Assembly (NCBI GenBank): GCA_029851415.1
Contig: CM056742.1
Span: forward strand, 156,555,121-156,619,120
Origin: Eretmocerus hayati
Taxonomy: Eukaryota; Arthropoda; Insecta; Hymenoptera; Aphelinidae
Length of the DNA stretch: 64,000 nt
Direction: 5' to 3'
Under the pieces are notes generated by a model. That model was not told the DNA's origin and ran no database searches. It was given only the letters and a program-made list of their open reading frames with translations. A program made the position numbers and the translations under genes. Positions 49,511-61,309 of this stretch are shown piece by piece (the stretch's first letter is position 1; each line of letters begins with the position of its first letter).

Positions 49511-51940
49511 AGCGATGATTGTGAGCGCATTTTCTACCGCAGGAAATGTCCACTATTTTATGTAAGACTAAAGAATAGAGAAATGAAATAACTAAATGGA
49601 ACTCGTGTATCTTAAAGATGGTAATTGCTCAGAACTGAAGTGAAAAGTCAAATTTGAAGAACAGCTAAAGAATATATTTCCACTTTATGATATGACCATG
49701 TTTCAACGAAAATGAATTTGTAGTGCAACGTCGAATGAACGTTTTCTAGATCTATAATGGTGCCATTATCCTTGTGGGGAATCGGCAATAGGGTTCGAAG
49801 TTATCAATAGAATTTCTCGGGTGCGGATCAGAAATGAGAGGTACTCGTAGAATGTCTTCGAGAATGATGATTTTCGAGATCTCTTCAAAGAATTCGCTGA
49901 AGAGTTTCGGTGTAACTCGTGGCATAGAATACTTAGCAATAGCAATTCCTCAGATTTGGATACCCGAAATTTTTTTATTGACGATTGTAATGGAGGAACG
50001 TGTATGATTTTTTCGGATAGATCTCGTAAGAGATTTTGAGCCCTACGACGAATTTTCCCACAAGGTCATCGATCAAAGCAGGTTAATGAAATGTAGATGT
50101 ATCATCTTGTGACTCATCTTAGGTTCTGGCAAAACAAATCAATCATTGCAGTCGAGGGATTTTACTAATAATGATTTTGAATGTATCTTGCTGCGCTTGA
50201 GCTATGTGCATGCTAATTAGTAAATTTGGCATAAAAGTGTCGCTTTACGTCATCATTCTATGGATGAATTCTCGCACAGGCCGGATGCTTCATACGAATG
50301 AATGAGAATTTTCACAAATGAACCTCAAATCCTTTGATCGATGCAGATTGTAAAATAATTTCCTGGGAGTCATACCCATATGGACGGTCATTCTATTTGT
50401 AAAATATAGTATGAGTAGCGATGGTACTTTACTTGGTAGATTTAATGACAACAATAATACTACTTTGAGATACGACGGGCTTGGGTCTAAATTTTTTTGC
50501 GAGACTCAATAGTTACTGTAATATTAGAGCCGACGCTTAAAATGGAATTCTTGGAGAAATTACATTGAGTGATGTTTTCCAAGCATGATATACGTGATAA
50601 TGCACGTAGTTATGATCATAAGAAAGACGATTGAGAACAATCATTTGCAAGCTATTGAGTAATCAACTCTGACAATTTCCAATCTTCAATGAAGTTATTC
50701 TTCGTGTTTTTAAGCGAACCAAGAAAGTTACTATCATGTCAGAGTTATAATTGTCCTTCTTGAATCCCAATGATATGATTCCTGTAGATAAAATATACCA
50801 TTTGTTCGATATAAACAAAGTTGAGTGTAAAATTTCAAAATGCATCGATGGTGATTTTTACCAAAGTGGCAGCAGTCTCTTTTAACGATTGCAGATATGT
50901 GCGCTAATATGTAGTCAAAAATCAAGATTCATTTCAAATGCTGTGTATTTCCTATGAAGCAATTCAGACCGTGGTCGTGATTTAGACTAATAATACAGAG
51001 TTCCATCGTGCTTATCAAGACACTCTCGATTACTCAATCACGATTCTTAGAAAGATGGAGCTTAGAGTGGAGCACATAAACTTTTCAACCCTATTCGCTG
51101 CTTGGATTGATGTCTATGTTCATTGGGTCATAAGTATTTTAATTCAACTCAAACACTTCTTTCGAGCCAACAGCCAAACATAAGAGGACAGTCATAAGCT
51201 GCGAGATTTTGTGTGAGTAAGCCAGGGACAGAGAAAAACTGAATGAGTTGCTGTATTATATCGAAATAATGAGAGGCCCATTAAGTGTAAGAGCATTGTA
51301 TATAATTATTATAGTATAATTTTTATCAAATTGCACCTCTTTTTACGAGGTATGCGAGGCCATCTTACGGAACAAGGCAAAGCATATGCGAGAGGATGGT
51401 AAAATGAGATTAAAGTGGAACAAAAATCGATGTTCGTAAAAGTTGCTTAGAATATTGATCGAGCAATTTTCAAAGACATGTCGCGTTTTTTATTCAAAAC
51501 CATTCTCTTTTGTTATTAGTTTCTACGCACCATGATTATCGCAATCTACCGTATTATCATGAATTATTGTAACAAACAAAAATACTGTTAACTATTCTTT
51601 AAAAAAATTAAAATTTTTGTAAACTGAGGACGTATCATTTTTACGCATCATTCCTTTCTAAATCAATGACGAGGCCCACGTTGCAGAATGACCCCGAAAT
51701 TTCAAATTAGAAAGTGAGTAAAAGCAACCTAAGAGTGACTAATCAAATACAAGTTGCATGACTCTACTTACTCATCTTCATGGCACCCAAGGCTCTAAGA
51801 CCAAGACCAATCAAGTTTACACAAAACTCGATTTTATTGCCTATCTCTTAATGAATTCAACTCCAAACCACAAATATTTTGATACTGATTGAAGCGGTGA
51901 TTATTATTTAGAGAAGAGGACGTCAAGAAACATTCAAAAT
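49511..51940. other. Region between two convergent genes
   Basis: This lies between the Phactr 3' end and the 3' end of the minus-strand kinase gene. It is AT-rich with only short, unconvincing frames. I see no repeat copies here, in contrast to the introns. Confidence 0.55.
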
Positions 51941-51952
51941 ACAAAAATATCT

Positions 51953-51958
51953 TTTATT
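51953..51958 (-). terminator. Candidate poly(A) signal, kinase gene
   Basis: AATAAA on the minus strand (TTTATT on +), about 390 bp past the kinase stop codon. A second minus-strand AATAAA is at 52259-52264, about 80 bp past the stop. Confidence 0.45.
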
Positions 51959-52345
51959 CCTTTCTACATTGTTTACGAAAGACATTACATTATATTGAAT
52001 TACACACAAAAATGGTCTTGGATACATAAATGCAGTATTTTCTGATGGTATCTGAATTGTTCAAGCAATTCTATCCTTTTTTTGAAATGGAAGAATATTG
52101 CACAAAACGACAATTTAATCATTCCGGAGCATTAATCAAATGCTCAAAAAGAACAATCTTATCACAACATAGCATCATGTTAGTGTTTAGCTATACAAAA
52201 GAAAGTATCTGATACGATACAGATAGCTTATAAATCACATGACCTAAGAGTTAATTGGTTTATTAAATCCATTTAATGTAGAACATGGACGGCAAAGAAT
52301 TCTGGAAACTATCACAAAGTTCAATTTCAGTCTAACATATAATTT

Positions 52346-52489
52346 CTACCTGCTATTCATTGAGTGGGCCCACGTGCGATTTGTGCTACCGGCTCCGACG
52401 AAAGAATCAAAATCAGAAAAAGCATCCGCGACGAGTGATCCCATAGGCGGAGAGATTACCTTCTTACCCAATAAATTGAACGGAGACAC
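52346..52489 (-). CDS. AGC-type protein kinase, last coding exon
   Basis: Read on the minus strand, the exon follows CTGAAATTTTAG and encodes VSPFNLLGKKVISPPMGSLV, then ADAFSDFDSFVGAGSTNRTW and AHSMNSR, with TAG at 52346-52348. Its phase 0 entry fits the phase 0 exit of the exon at 53371-53595, giving FTEKR-VSPFNLLG, which resembles the start of the C-terminal tail of AGC kinases (basic residues, then SP). The Asp/Phe-rich AFSDFDSF piece suits a regulatory tail. Family membership comes mainly from the neighbouring exon; the S6 kinase-like (S6KL) group is my best guess. Confidence 0.65.
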   Translation of the reverse strand: MSPFNLLGKKVISPPMGSLVADAFSDFDSFVGAGSTNRTWAHSMNSR

Positions 52490-53370
52490 CTAAAATTTCA
52501 GAAAAATTTTTGTAGACCATTACGCATAAATACCAGTTGCCTACTAACGCGTTACGTCCTATATTGAGTGTTGAGAAATCATTTGAAGAAAGGAGTGACA
52601 GTTCAAAGATGAACCATTACGAGATAAGTATTTTTTCCAAAACCTTTAAATTGATGGGGAATTTAATGCTAATTGTAGCAATCAGCATCGAATGTCTACA
52701 TTCCGTCTTCGCAGACGTGACGGTTTATTTCTGCCTCATTGGTAAATGATATCATCTCTTACTCAATACCAGGGTTGGAATTTTTGGCCCGATTTTGACT
52801 AGTTGTACAATGCATTGGCAGAAAAAATTTTTGCGATGATTTTTGAGGTTTTTCAAAGAATTTCGAAGTTCTAATGCCTCGAAAAGACTTCAAACATGAT
52901 GTTGTAAAATTTATCATTTCAGGTCTTTCAGGAAAATGAAGATTTTCACTCTACATTCAACGGTCACTTGCTTTGAATTGTCCTGATTTAAATATGGTAT
53001 TCTCTCCAGTTGAAATATAGTAGAAGCTGAAACTTTTTTTCTGTATATAAGCATCTGCCGATGGAGGGACTCTGAGAAATCAGAAAAATGTCCACGAATG
53101 AAAAACAATTTTCCATCTAGGATATGTACAGGAATTAGAATAATTTTCAAAAGTCAAATGATTCTAGTGTCCAGACATTCTACAAAACACCAGGGAACTT
53201 GCTCATAGATACTTTCTTGCAGATACGAAACTGATTATACATGTAGCGACGAAACAAGAGTAATCTCAAACACACTGCCGCATTTCAAAAGCCTCTGCAT
53301 GTTGGGAGTTTCATTACGTTTTCTCATGTGGTATCGAAATATTTTTCTCATCAATACAGAGGAAACTTAC
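52490..53370 (-). other. Intron of the kinase gene
   Basis: On the minus strand it starts GTAAGT after AAGAGG and ends AAATTTTAG. On the + strand a short frame at 52612-52749 looks like a signal peptide (MGNLMLIVAISIECLHSVFA) but has nothing to join to; I do not call it a gene. Confidence 0.6.
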
Positions 53371-53595
53371 CCTCTTCTCAGTGAAGCTTCGGATATCATG
53401 ACCCATGTAGAATGCAATCCGTTGGAGACCCAAGACCGATTTAATACGGAGTCTAGGTTCCGGTTGAAGCAGTCTTTTCATCATATCAATAGCTGCTGAC
53501 GAAAGGCCCTCAATATCTTCCGGTAAGGTTCCAAAAGTCACTATTTGATAGTCACCATTCTCCAAAAGATCTTTTGATATATTTTTACCGGGAAA
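53371..53595 (-). CDS. AGC-type protein kinase, C-lobe exon (S6 kinase-like?)
   Basis: The exon is 75 codons, bounded by CTCTGTTTCTAG/TTT and AAGAGG/GTAAGT on the minus strand. It encodes FPGKNISKDLLENGDYQIVT, then TLPEDIEGLSSAAIDMMKRL and LQPEPRLRIKSVLGLQRIAF, then YMGHDIRSFTEKR. The LS--A-DM--RLL---P--R pattern is the end of a protein kinase C-lobe (subdomains X-XI), with the conserved Arg in PEPRLR. The following IAFY...EKR-VSP is laid out like the HPFF...W..L..K..PP junction of AGC kinases. The catalytic HRD and DFG motifs must lie in upstream exons, which I could not find to the right of this exon. It could be S6KL or RSKR-like; exact identity is not settled. Confidence 0.75.
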
Positions 53596-54034
53596 CTAGA
53601 AACAGAGGGAAATGAAGATTTAAAATTTCGAATTTCCATTCAATACATTGAATTTTAACGAGGGATGTGTATTATAATCATCAAAATTCAAAACTCAATT
53701 CAAGTGGCACGTCTCAGAGGAAATATTTTCCGATAGAACTGGATTTTGACATGTGACTTCGGATCAAAATTAGAATTTCAAAAACAAATTAATGTTGATA
53801 ATTGCATCTTTTGCAAATTTGACACATTTTTTCGTGCGTCTGAAGGGCCTCAATGGAAGGACCTGAACGGCCATTCAGCAGCACTTGGGTGGTCAAGGAT
53901 CGGGCATCCAGGGGATTCTTTGAAAGGGCTCAAAGGGTCATTCCATAGCACCTAGCTATACAGTCAAAGAGCGCGCGTCTAAGGCGTGTCATGAAAGGGC
54001 TCATTGTACAGCAATAAGAAGACTGTGGAGAAAT

Positions 54035-54199
54035 AGTATATTTCGCACCGAGTTCGTGAGGTTGTAGCTCGCTTTTCGACCCGAGCCGGAGGCGAGGGTT
54101 GAAATGATCGCTCGGAAGCGGGGAACCTCGTGTGCGAGGCGCGAAATTATTTTTCGCAATTTTGTAGGCACCCAAACATCGGAAAATTGCGAAAAATAT
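54035..54199. repeat. Double-hairpin element, divergent copy (DH7)
   Basis: It begins AGTATATTTCGCACCGAG after AAAT. The large hairpin pairs ATTTCGC, GAGTTCGTGAGGTT against AACCTCGTGTGC, and GCGAAAT, with inner CGACCCGAGCCGGAGGCGAG. The small hairpin is a perfect 15-bp stem, ATTTTTCGCAATTTT (54149-54163) against its complement (54183-54197). The layout and boundary match the other copies, but nearly all stem sequence differs. Confidence 0.65.
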
Positions 54200-55414
54200 T
54201 TCTCAAGGATGCATTTTACGACAATTTTGAGATTTTTCGTTCCAAAGACGAGTTGAATATGAATTGTTTGAAATACGAAATATGAATTGGCTTTCGGAAG
54301 CTAACTTAAATCACAGTCGAGTTCATGACATGAATTCGATATTTGAAAAATGCAGTTTGAACCGAGGAGGCTCAAAGTCAAGGTCCCATTTCAACGATAT
54401 TGATGCAAAATTGAAGAAAGTGAGATGAGAAATTCGAGATGAATTTTCATTCTACGCTAGATGTTGTTACGTTTTGCATTCGTTTGACAAGTTACGCTCG
54501 TATAGGGCAACTCGAGGAACCTGACGGTACTCTTCAAATCCCGTCTAGATTAAAAGAAGATGTTAGTGAACCTCATTATCTTCCCCACCAGTTTCATAAA
54601 AAAAATTATCGTAAAAATGGGATTATCTCTATCTTGACATAACGCCCCTTGGTGCGTGTTTCATTCTATCCATATACCAAACCATCAAGAGCCAAACGCA
54701 TCTTCTGCATGAAAATAATCGCATACTCCGGAGCTATATTGCAGCTCAATTATTCCAGATTTACTCGCAAACCAATCTGAACCATGATCGAACGGAAGCA
54801 ATGTATCACTTGAAAATTTACACCGACATGACAACTCGATACCCACAGCAAATCCTCGAGCATCAAACGAGTTAATCAAGATCCCCTAATAGATTGCCGC
54901 TCGCCTCTAATGTCTTATCATCCTCTATGCCTAACCCTTGAGTAAATCAAGTAGCCACATCGTCTCTTCAAAGAATATAGAGATATTAGCACCCTGTGCA
55001 TGCACCACGCTTCTGCCGATGCGGTAAAATTCAGCATCCATTCTAGCATATTCCCATATGATAAACTAAAGAGGGAGGCTGCATCACAAGAGAGAAGAGG
55101 TACATGGGTGATTCCGCCGAAAGTGGGATTTTTGGGGTCAAAACCGTCACAAGGAGTGACTCAAGTCAAAAAATTATTTCAGCCCCAGACGAGTTTCTGT
55201 GGCTCATAGCACTTGATTTTCACTTGTTTGAGCACAAAGAGGAAGGATCTAGAGCTACGTATCTCAGCAATGAAGCCAGACGAAAGATATGCCAAATTTA
55301 AGAGATTGCGCAGGGGATGGAATTGACATTTCGACTCAAAAACTATTCCCACGACTTGGCAACTAATCGTGAACTCTTTCCCGCATAGATTCGCTCTAAT
55401 GCGATCACATGTTT

Positions 55415-55655
55415 TTTCAGTACACTTGCACCGAAAGCCTGTGGTTTCTGCCCCGATGCCGGGGCAGAAAATCCCGCATTGGCGCCCGGAGCCCGGAGGG
55501 CATAAAACGACTGGAACATGCGCATCAGACTTGGGGCTGCACCCTCGGTCTGCTACGGTGCATGCTCCGACGTTTTCTTCCTGTACAGCGGTGCGGGATT
55601 TTGCCTCGAAATCGTGTCGGAAAACATAGAATTTTGGTGTAAAAGTGTACTGAAA
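55415..55655. repeat. Inverted repeat, TTTCAGTACACTT arms
   Basis: Perfect 13-bp arms, TTTCAGTACACTT (55415-55427) and AAGTGTACTGAAA (55643-55655), enclose GC-rich sequence. Further pairing inside includes GCACCGAAA-like and AAAATCCCGC against GCGGGATTTT. It is the first of a cluster of hairpins running to 56.46 kb. Confidence 0.6.
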
Positions 55656-55687
55656 CAGTACATTTCGAAACAAGGGTGGAAAAACTT

Positions 55688-55762
55688 TTTTTCGCGTCCG
55701 AGTGATGCGTTTCCGGCCTGAGCCGTAGGCTACGGTCGGAATCAACACGAGGACGCGAAAAA
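55688..55762. repeat. Hairpin, TTCGCGTCCGAGTG family, copy 1
   Basis: TTTTTCGCGTCC (55688-55699) pairs perfectly with GGACGCGAAAAA (55751-55762). The loop holds CGGCCTGAGCCGTAGGC and ATCAACACGA. A similar hairpin lies at 56326-56394 and a degraded inverted relative near 56090-56140. Confidence 0.65.
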
Positions 55763-55822
55763 TCGAACTAAAATTTTTGACAAACTGTGCGAGAAAGTGG
55801 AAAGTCAGTGCGGAAATAGACG

Positions 55823-56013
55823 CTTTATAGCACTCTAACCTAAAAATCGCAACTTTGAACATGATTTTTGGATTATCGTGCTATAAAATATCGTATGAGA
55901 CTGCGTGCAGATGGGTAGTTTTGTTACGAAGGACTTATAGCACTCGCTTCGCTCGGGCCATAAACAGTCCTTCGTACAAAACTACCCATCTACGTGCAAA
56001 GTCATAATATACT
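55823..56013. repeat. Double-hairpin element, best-preserved copy (DH8)
   Basis: The small hairpin comes first, CTTTATAGCAC against GTGCTATAAA, enclosing TCTAACCTAAAAATCGC. The large hairpin has arms of about 50 bp: GATGGGTAGTTTTGTTACGA pairs with TCGTACAAAACTACCCATC. GGAC (55931), CTCGCTTCGCTCG and GTCC follow in order at the apex. It ends GTCATAATATACT before ATTT, the complement of the AAAT-AGTATATTATGAC boundary seen at 13831. Confidence 0.8.
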
Positions 56014-56252
56014 ATTTCCGCACAGCGTGTCGAAAAACACAGTTTGATACGCGGGTGTGAGACCTACTTTTCGCAACCTCGTATTGAATTCCGACCTTCA
56101 CCTTCTCAGGCCAGGCCAAAAACCCATCACTCGGACACGAAAATTAGTACATTTTCATACAAGGTTGGAAAATAGGTTTTACACCCTCATATCGAACTGT
56201 GTTTTTCGACAGACTGTGCGAGAAAAAGGGAAAATCAGTGCGCGAAAATCAG

Positions 56253-56324
56253 TCTCGCTTCGCTCGACAGACAAACTGTCCTGGTGCCCAAAATGGGCTA
56301 CCGCGCTCAGTACGGAAATATACT
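56253..56324. repeat. Double-hairpin element, half copy (DH9)
   Basis: This matches 21531-21603 almost base for base from CTCGCTTCGCTCG to GTACGGAAATATACT, but the other arm and the small hairpin are missing. The break falls at the apex of the large hairpin. Confidence 0.7.
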
Positions 56325-56325
56325 A

Positions 56326-56394
56326 TTTCGCGTCCGAGTGTTGGGTTTTCAGCCTGAACCGTAGGCGAAGGTTGCAATCAACACGAGGATGCGG
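56326..56394. repeat. Hairpin, TTCGCGTCCGAGTG family, copy 2
   Basis: TTTCGCGTCCGAGTGTTGGG and the inner AGCCTGAACCGTAGGC block match 55691-55750. The right arm reads CAACACGAGGATGCGGGAAA. It abuts DH9 directly. Confidence 0.6.
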
Positions 56395-58534
56395 GAAATA
56401 AGTTTTACACCCGTGTATCGAATACTATTTTTTGACAAACTGTGAGAGAAAGTGGAAAATAAGAAAAAGTAGCCAGGAAGGAGCACAACATGAGGACGGA
56501 AAAGACAAAAAATTCTGTACGCGATTTTGAAGACACACTTTCAAGTGGTGGCTTCAGATTCAAGTTTTCGGCTACTGTCGCTCATAGATTAGGTAAATTT
56601 GGGTATCTAGAAATCAACCTCATTGGTTAGAAAGGCTCAGTAGACAATCGGGGACTTTGCCGACCTAATTAGTGCTGTGCTGGGGCCTGTACCGAGCTAT
56701 ATATTTTTGACTCTGCATATGCGTCGTTCGATGAATTCTAAAGTCGAAATTCGCTTGCCTATGGGGGACGGAATTGACATTTCGACCTTTCATGAAGCAG
56801 TACGAAATACGGGGACGTTAAAATCGACTCAAAAACTATCATAATTTCGCACCAATTAGAATACAACCCAGGAAATCGCTACAAAGCACAAGTCGTAGAA
56901 ACTTGGGAGAACTTGGAACACGGGAAATCCCACTTTCGGCGGAACCACTGATATATATATGGTCAAGCTTGTATCGTATCATCCCGAGATGTATAAGCGC
57001 GCGGGCGGGTCAACGGCCAGGCGCGACCCTCAACCTATCTCTTCTCTCGTGGTATATACGGAGCCTGCCTCCATCTCAATCCTGGTGCGAGACTGGCTTT
57101 ATATACCATCAGAAAAAGTGGCGATGCTTACTCGGCATCAGGATTCGCTTCGCGATTTTTTTTTTCTCTTTCTTTTAAAGGCCCTTATCGGCTCGAGCGC
57201 ATCGCACCTGTGCATCAGCATAGCATTTCTATCGTATTTCCCCAGTATAATACGTATGAATTCTCATAAGTATGCATACTTTACTAACATACATGTGAGT
57301 TTTCGCAACGAAAGAGAGCTACCCCATTTATGTGCATAATATACTATGTATGAACATCGCTACTCTTGCGTGCGAATAATTATGGAGTTTTGTTTAAGAT
57401 GATACAAGTTAAATGTTGAAAGTATTGGTGCATTATAGCTCGTATATGTATATGTTGAGATATTTGAAAGAGCTGAATTGAATCGAGAGGCTGCTGTATT
57501 CAGAGATGTGTGGTTGATTTTTTTCTTCTCTTTCTGGGATATGGTGCATCAGATGAAGTGCGTTAGAGAAATGGTAGTAATAGTAGCACAGCGGGAGAGA
57601 GAGAGACCGCGCGCTAATGAGTTGGACGCCCTGCGATATAGCCGCTCTGTGCCGTTGATTCGATCCCGATTGCGCGTTACATCGCGTCGGATAAGATACT
57701 TGCATCTCACTGATTTATATTCCCAAGCTTGTGCACGCTGCTGCGGATGAATCTTGTGGTCTGAAAGCATTTTTTTTTTTTTGAAATTCGAGGTCGCCTG
57801 GTAGTGTATGGGTATCCCGATGATTGCACGAGAAAATACGAACTTGCAGGCTCGCATTGGAATAATCACCTATGAGATTCTATTGACGCGAATTCGTACT
57901 ATTTTTGTTCTAATGAAACGAGTGCTATTCTCATTTGTTATAAAAATTCTGTCGACAATTGAGTTTTGACTCTACATTGCTAGTGCGACGGTACAGAATA
58001 TTTCTGCGATCGTCTTAGAAACAAAAAAAAATAATTATTTAATGGTGGATTACTCGTCTTCCGGTGACTCTTCAAATTATTGAAATTTCTCGACGATTTA
58101 TAAGTTTGATGAATATACAACCGTCTTCCCAGCTCACATCAAGATATTCGAATCCAAGGATTCGATACCTCCGAAGCTTCTCATGGAGAGTTGATGCTAG
58201 TTTGCACCACATACTCTTCATGGAGCAGGAAATATCAAAGTGTGATTCAAGTACATCTCGAAAAATACATAAGAAGAATGAGGTTACAAATAAGATGTTC
58301 GAAAATTAGAAGTGTTTCACCCCAGTCTCCCCGCTTGGGCTCGTCAGAATGACGGCGGAAAAGCTTGTCATTGACACTGAAACTATTGGACTGAAGTAAT
58401 ACGTTGGGAGTTGGTTTACCTTTAAGGGATTGAATGATAGATTCGCTAAGAGGAACTGGCCTCCATCTGATTGCAGTCGAACAAACGAAATGAAACTGAC
58501 AGCGTAGAAAGTCCCAAGTTCTAAATCTATGATA

Positions 58535-59496
58535 ATAAGGTAAGTGTACCCAACTTGCCTCTGTACCCAACTTGCCCCCATATGCCGATCTCGGGGATGG
58601 GCACTCCTTGGCCTCCCGGCAATTTTTTTTCACGTTTGTTATGTTGAAATATGAGAAAGTAAGTAGTTTGCGTCGACCCCGAATCATTCCTGCGTTCTCC
58701 AGAAAATCTAAAGTGATTTTTCTATTTTTCGTGATTGCTTAGCTAAGAAAGCACCGAGTGAATTGCTTTCAGTAAAATCGGCGCCAAATTCTTTGATTTC
58801 AACCAATTTTGACGTACTTTAGAGCATTCGATTCCTTGTTTCAAGACCTTTAAAATCCATATTTCAAAATTGCAAGATTTGGATATGGAGTTGTTTTATG
58901 TGCAAAACACGGAGATGATTTGTAAACAAGGACGCCAACATCGGATTGTACCTAACATGCCCCCATATGTTTATCTCGAAAGGGCGTGCAGAACGACTTT
59001 TTTTACCACTCAGAACGTGTTTATCACGTCAAAATGGGTCAGAAATAGTGTTTCGAACCACCGAAAAGCTCCAAATGTGCGTGCACGGCAATAAAAACTT
59101 TTTATCGCCAATTTCCATCATTTATTTCAGGAGAATTGAGACAGTTCGGCTTCAATTGATCCAAATTGGACGTAGTTTAGTGCATTTTGAAGGTCTTAAA
59201 ACAAGCTTCAAAATGAGCTAAAGCACGTTGAAAATCGTTGAAGTAAACCAAAGTTATTAAGAAAAAGGCTTAATGGGGGCAAGTTGGGTACACACTTTGT
59301 AAACTCTCAAAAATCACCTTTTCGGTGAATTCAAACAGTTTGGCTCCAGTTGGTTCAAATTGAATGTACCCCAACTCATTTTGAAGGTCTTAGGACAAGC
59401 TTCAAAATGAGCTAAGGTACGTTAGAAAATATTGAGATGGGCCAGAGTTATTAAGAAAATGGCTTAATGGGGGCAAGTTGGGTACACTGACCTTAT
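58535..59496. mobile_element. Non-autonomous element, GTACCCAACTT family, copy 1
   Basis: The inverted ends read ATAAGGTAAGTGTACCCAAC and, on the other strand, ATAAGGTCAGTGTACCCAAC. The ATA next to each end may be a target duplication. A stretch of about 190 bp near the right end is duplicated in tandem, each unit ending ATGGGGGCAAGTTGGGTACA. No transposase frame is seen. The copy at 13572-14465 shares the layout. Confidence 0.8.
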
Positions 59497-60073
59497 ATAA
59501 CTTGTACCAGAACACGCGCGCGAGATGTCAAATTTTGATACCTTTTGTCACTCGGTTTCAAATTCAAATGAGCTAAGACACACCTAATTTTGATCACCTG
59601 CAGCCAATTCAGGCCAAATTGATACAGTGAATTGATTTTCTGGATATTGGCAGATAGTTCATGAGTTGTTTTGTCACGGAAAGGCACATTCATGAATTTT
59701 TGAACGCAGATGACTTCATCCTGAGGTATTTCTCGAAGTTAACCTATTTTTGTTTTCATATCTATTTTAATTCATTTCCCAGTCTCGCGATTTGTAATAA
59801 GATACAATAGTATGGGTAATGCATGAGAGTTCAATCATCCGTCTTTTTGCACGTAACAAAGTATAATGAAAATCATAGGGAGTGGGATTCTTCTTGCCCA
59901 AGGGCTGTTCAATTTCAACCAACACTTTTCCGAGTTTACTCGATTTTCGGACATACTATGCCAAAATATTTGAAAAGCTTTGGGACATCTAGGCACCTAC
60001 TCCATAGGCCAATAGGATTAGGAATTTTTTGGACGTGGAATGTAGGTGTGGAGTTTTTTTCAGGTGCAGGACA

Positions 60074-61289
60074 CCCTCTAGATTAATGTCTACCATTTCC
60101 GAGCGAATTTAGCCTGCCGGAAAAAATCATGAACGATGAAAAACTGTGAAAAATGACACTTTTTGCGCCTTAACGCGTATAGCTCTGTGGTTATGATTTT
60201 TATCGGGTTTGCTCTGGTATCGTCTTGTAGTTGATGACAAGACCTGCAAATTGAAGGAGAAGTTTATCGTTCTAACACATTTTTGTTGGAGTTACATAGG
60301 TTTAAACAAAAAGTGACCTGTTATGAACAAATAGTTGTTTATTTTCCAATAGTTGACTAATGAGGCTGCAAATCTAGACAATTGATAGTCCTCATTGAGG
60401 TCAATAAGCACATCAAATATGGTGACGATTTCTTGAGTCGTTTCTGAACAACCCTATTTGTCTATAAAAAATTAGTTTTCAGGAGAAGTGGTGAAACTTG
60501 GGGAAGATCAGGGTGATACCTAGGAGTCTACTCCTCGATATCCCGTTGGAATTATCATCATATCTTGTTCAGGCGATTTTTGAGAGCTAATTGTTTATCA
60601 TTTTTGCACACGCCTCTCATTATGTGTTGAAATCTCAAAGTACATCCACTAGATGTGGAGGAACCTGAAAATGAAACCAGCCCATAGCGTTTTTTTCCTC
60701 GAACTACCCCAGATTAAGATAAGAATGAAGTAAATTGGTTACGTAGATCAAGAAATATTGCGAAAAAGTACTCAGAGCTCGACTTTGGAGTTCACGTTTC
60801 TCACGCGCCACGAACCAAGCGTAGCAAATCTTCGGCGAGATTCAAAATGGGACGCTTAGTATTTTTTTTTACAAAATCTCGAGTTCCACATGATCAATTT
60901 TTCTGATTTTTTTTTCTTGATCCGTGGTAGCTCGAGGAAGAAACACCATTGGCTGGTTCCATTCTCGGATTCCCCTTCATCCAATAGATAGATTTTGAGA
61001 ATGGCATAATGAGAGCATGTGCAAAACTTGTAAACAATTAGCTCTCAAAAATCGTCTTGCACAAGATATGATGATGATTCTAACGGGGTATTGAAGAGTA
61101 GTGTTTTCACATTTTGTAGGTTTTGTCATCAGCTACAAGATGATACCAAAGCGAACCCGCTAAAAACCATATCCATAGAGCTATACGCGTTGAGGCGCAA
61201 AAAGTGTCAATTTTCACAGTTTTTTATCATTATTAATCTTTTCCGGCAGGCTAAATTTGTTCGGAAGGGGTAGACATTGTTCTAGAGGG
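60074..61289. mobile_element. 1.2-kb foldback element, CCCTCTAG ends
   Basis: The left arm (CCCTCTAGATTAATGTCTAC, then ATTTAGCCTGCCGG and GACACTTTTTGCGCC) is matched in inverted order by the right arm ending GTAGACATTGTTCTAGAGGG. Inner arms also pair: GATTTTTGAGAGCTAATTGT against ACAATTAGCTCTCAAAAATC, and AACCAGCC against GGCTGGTT. The left arm carries about 240 bp (60290-60530) that the right arm lacks. Confidence 0.75.
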
Positions 61290-61309
61290 TAAGAAAAAGC
61301 TGCGAAATG

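Noticed and set aside
52612..52749. Short + strand frame with a signal-peptide-like start and a possible donor
   Set aside because: It lies in the intron of the minus-strand kinase gene, has no partner exon, and a single hydrophobic stretch is weak evidence.
54685..54879. Minus-strand frame containing SDWFASKSG, and an IAPEYA string in another frame, near the kinase exons
   Set aside because: I considered it as a missing kinase exon (DW or APE motif), but the residues around it do not fit any kinase subdomain and the alternate frame is quickly closed.
55179..55862. Longest open frame in the window (227 codons, minus strand)
   Set aside because: It runs through several hairpin repeats, has repeat-derived composition and no recognisable domain.
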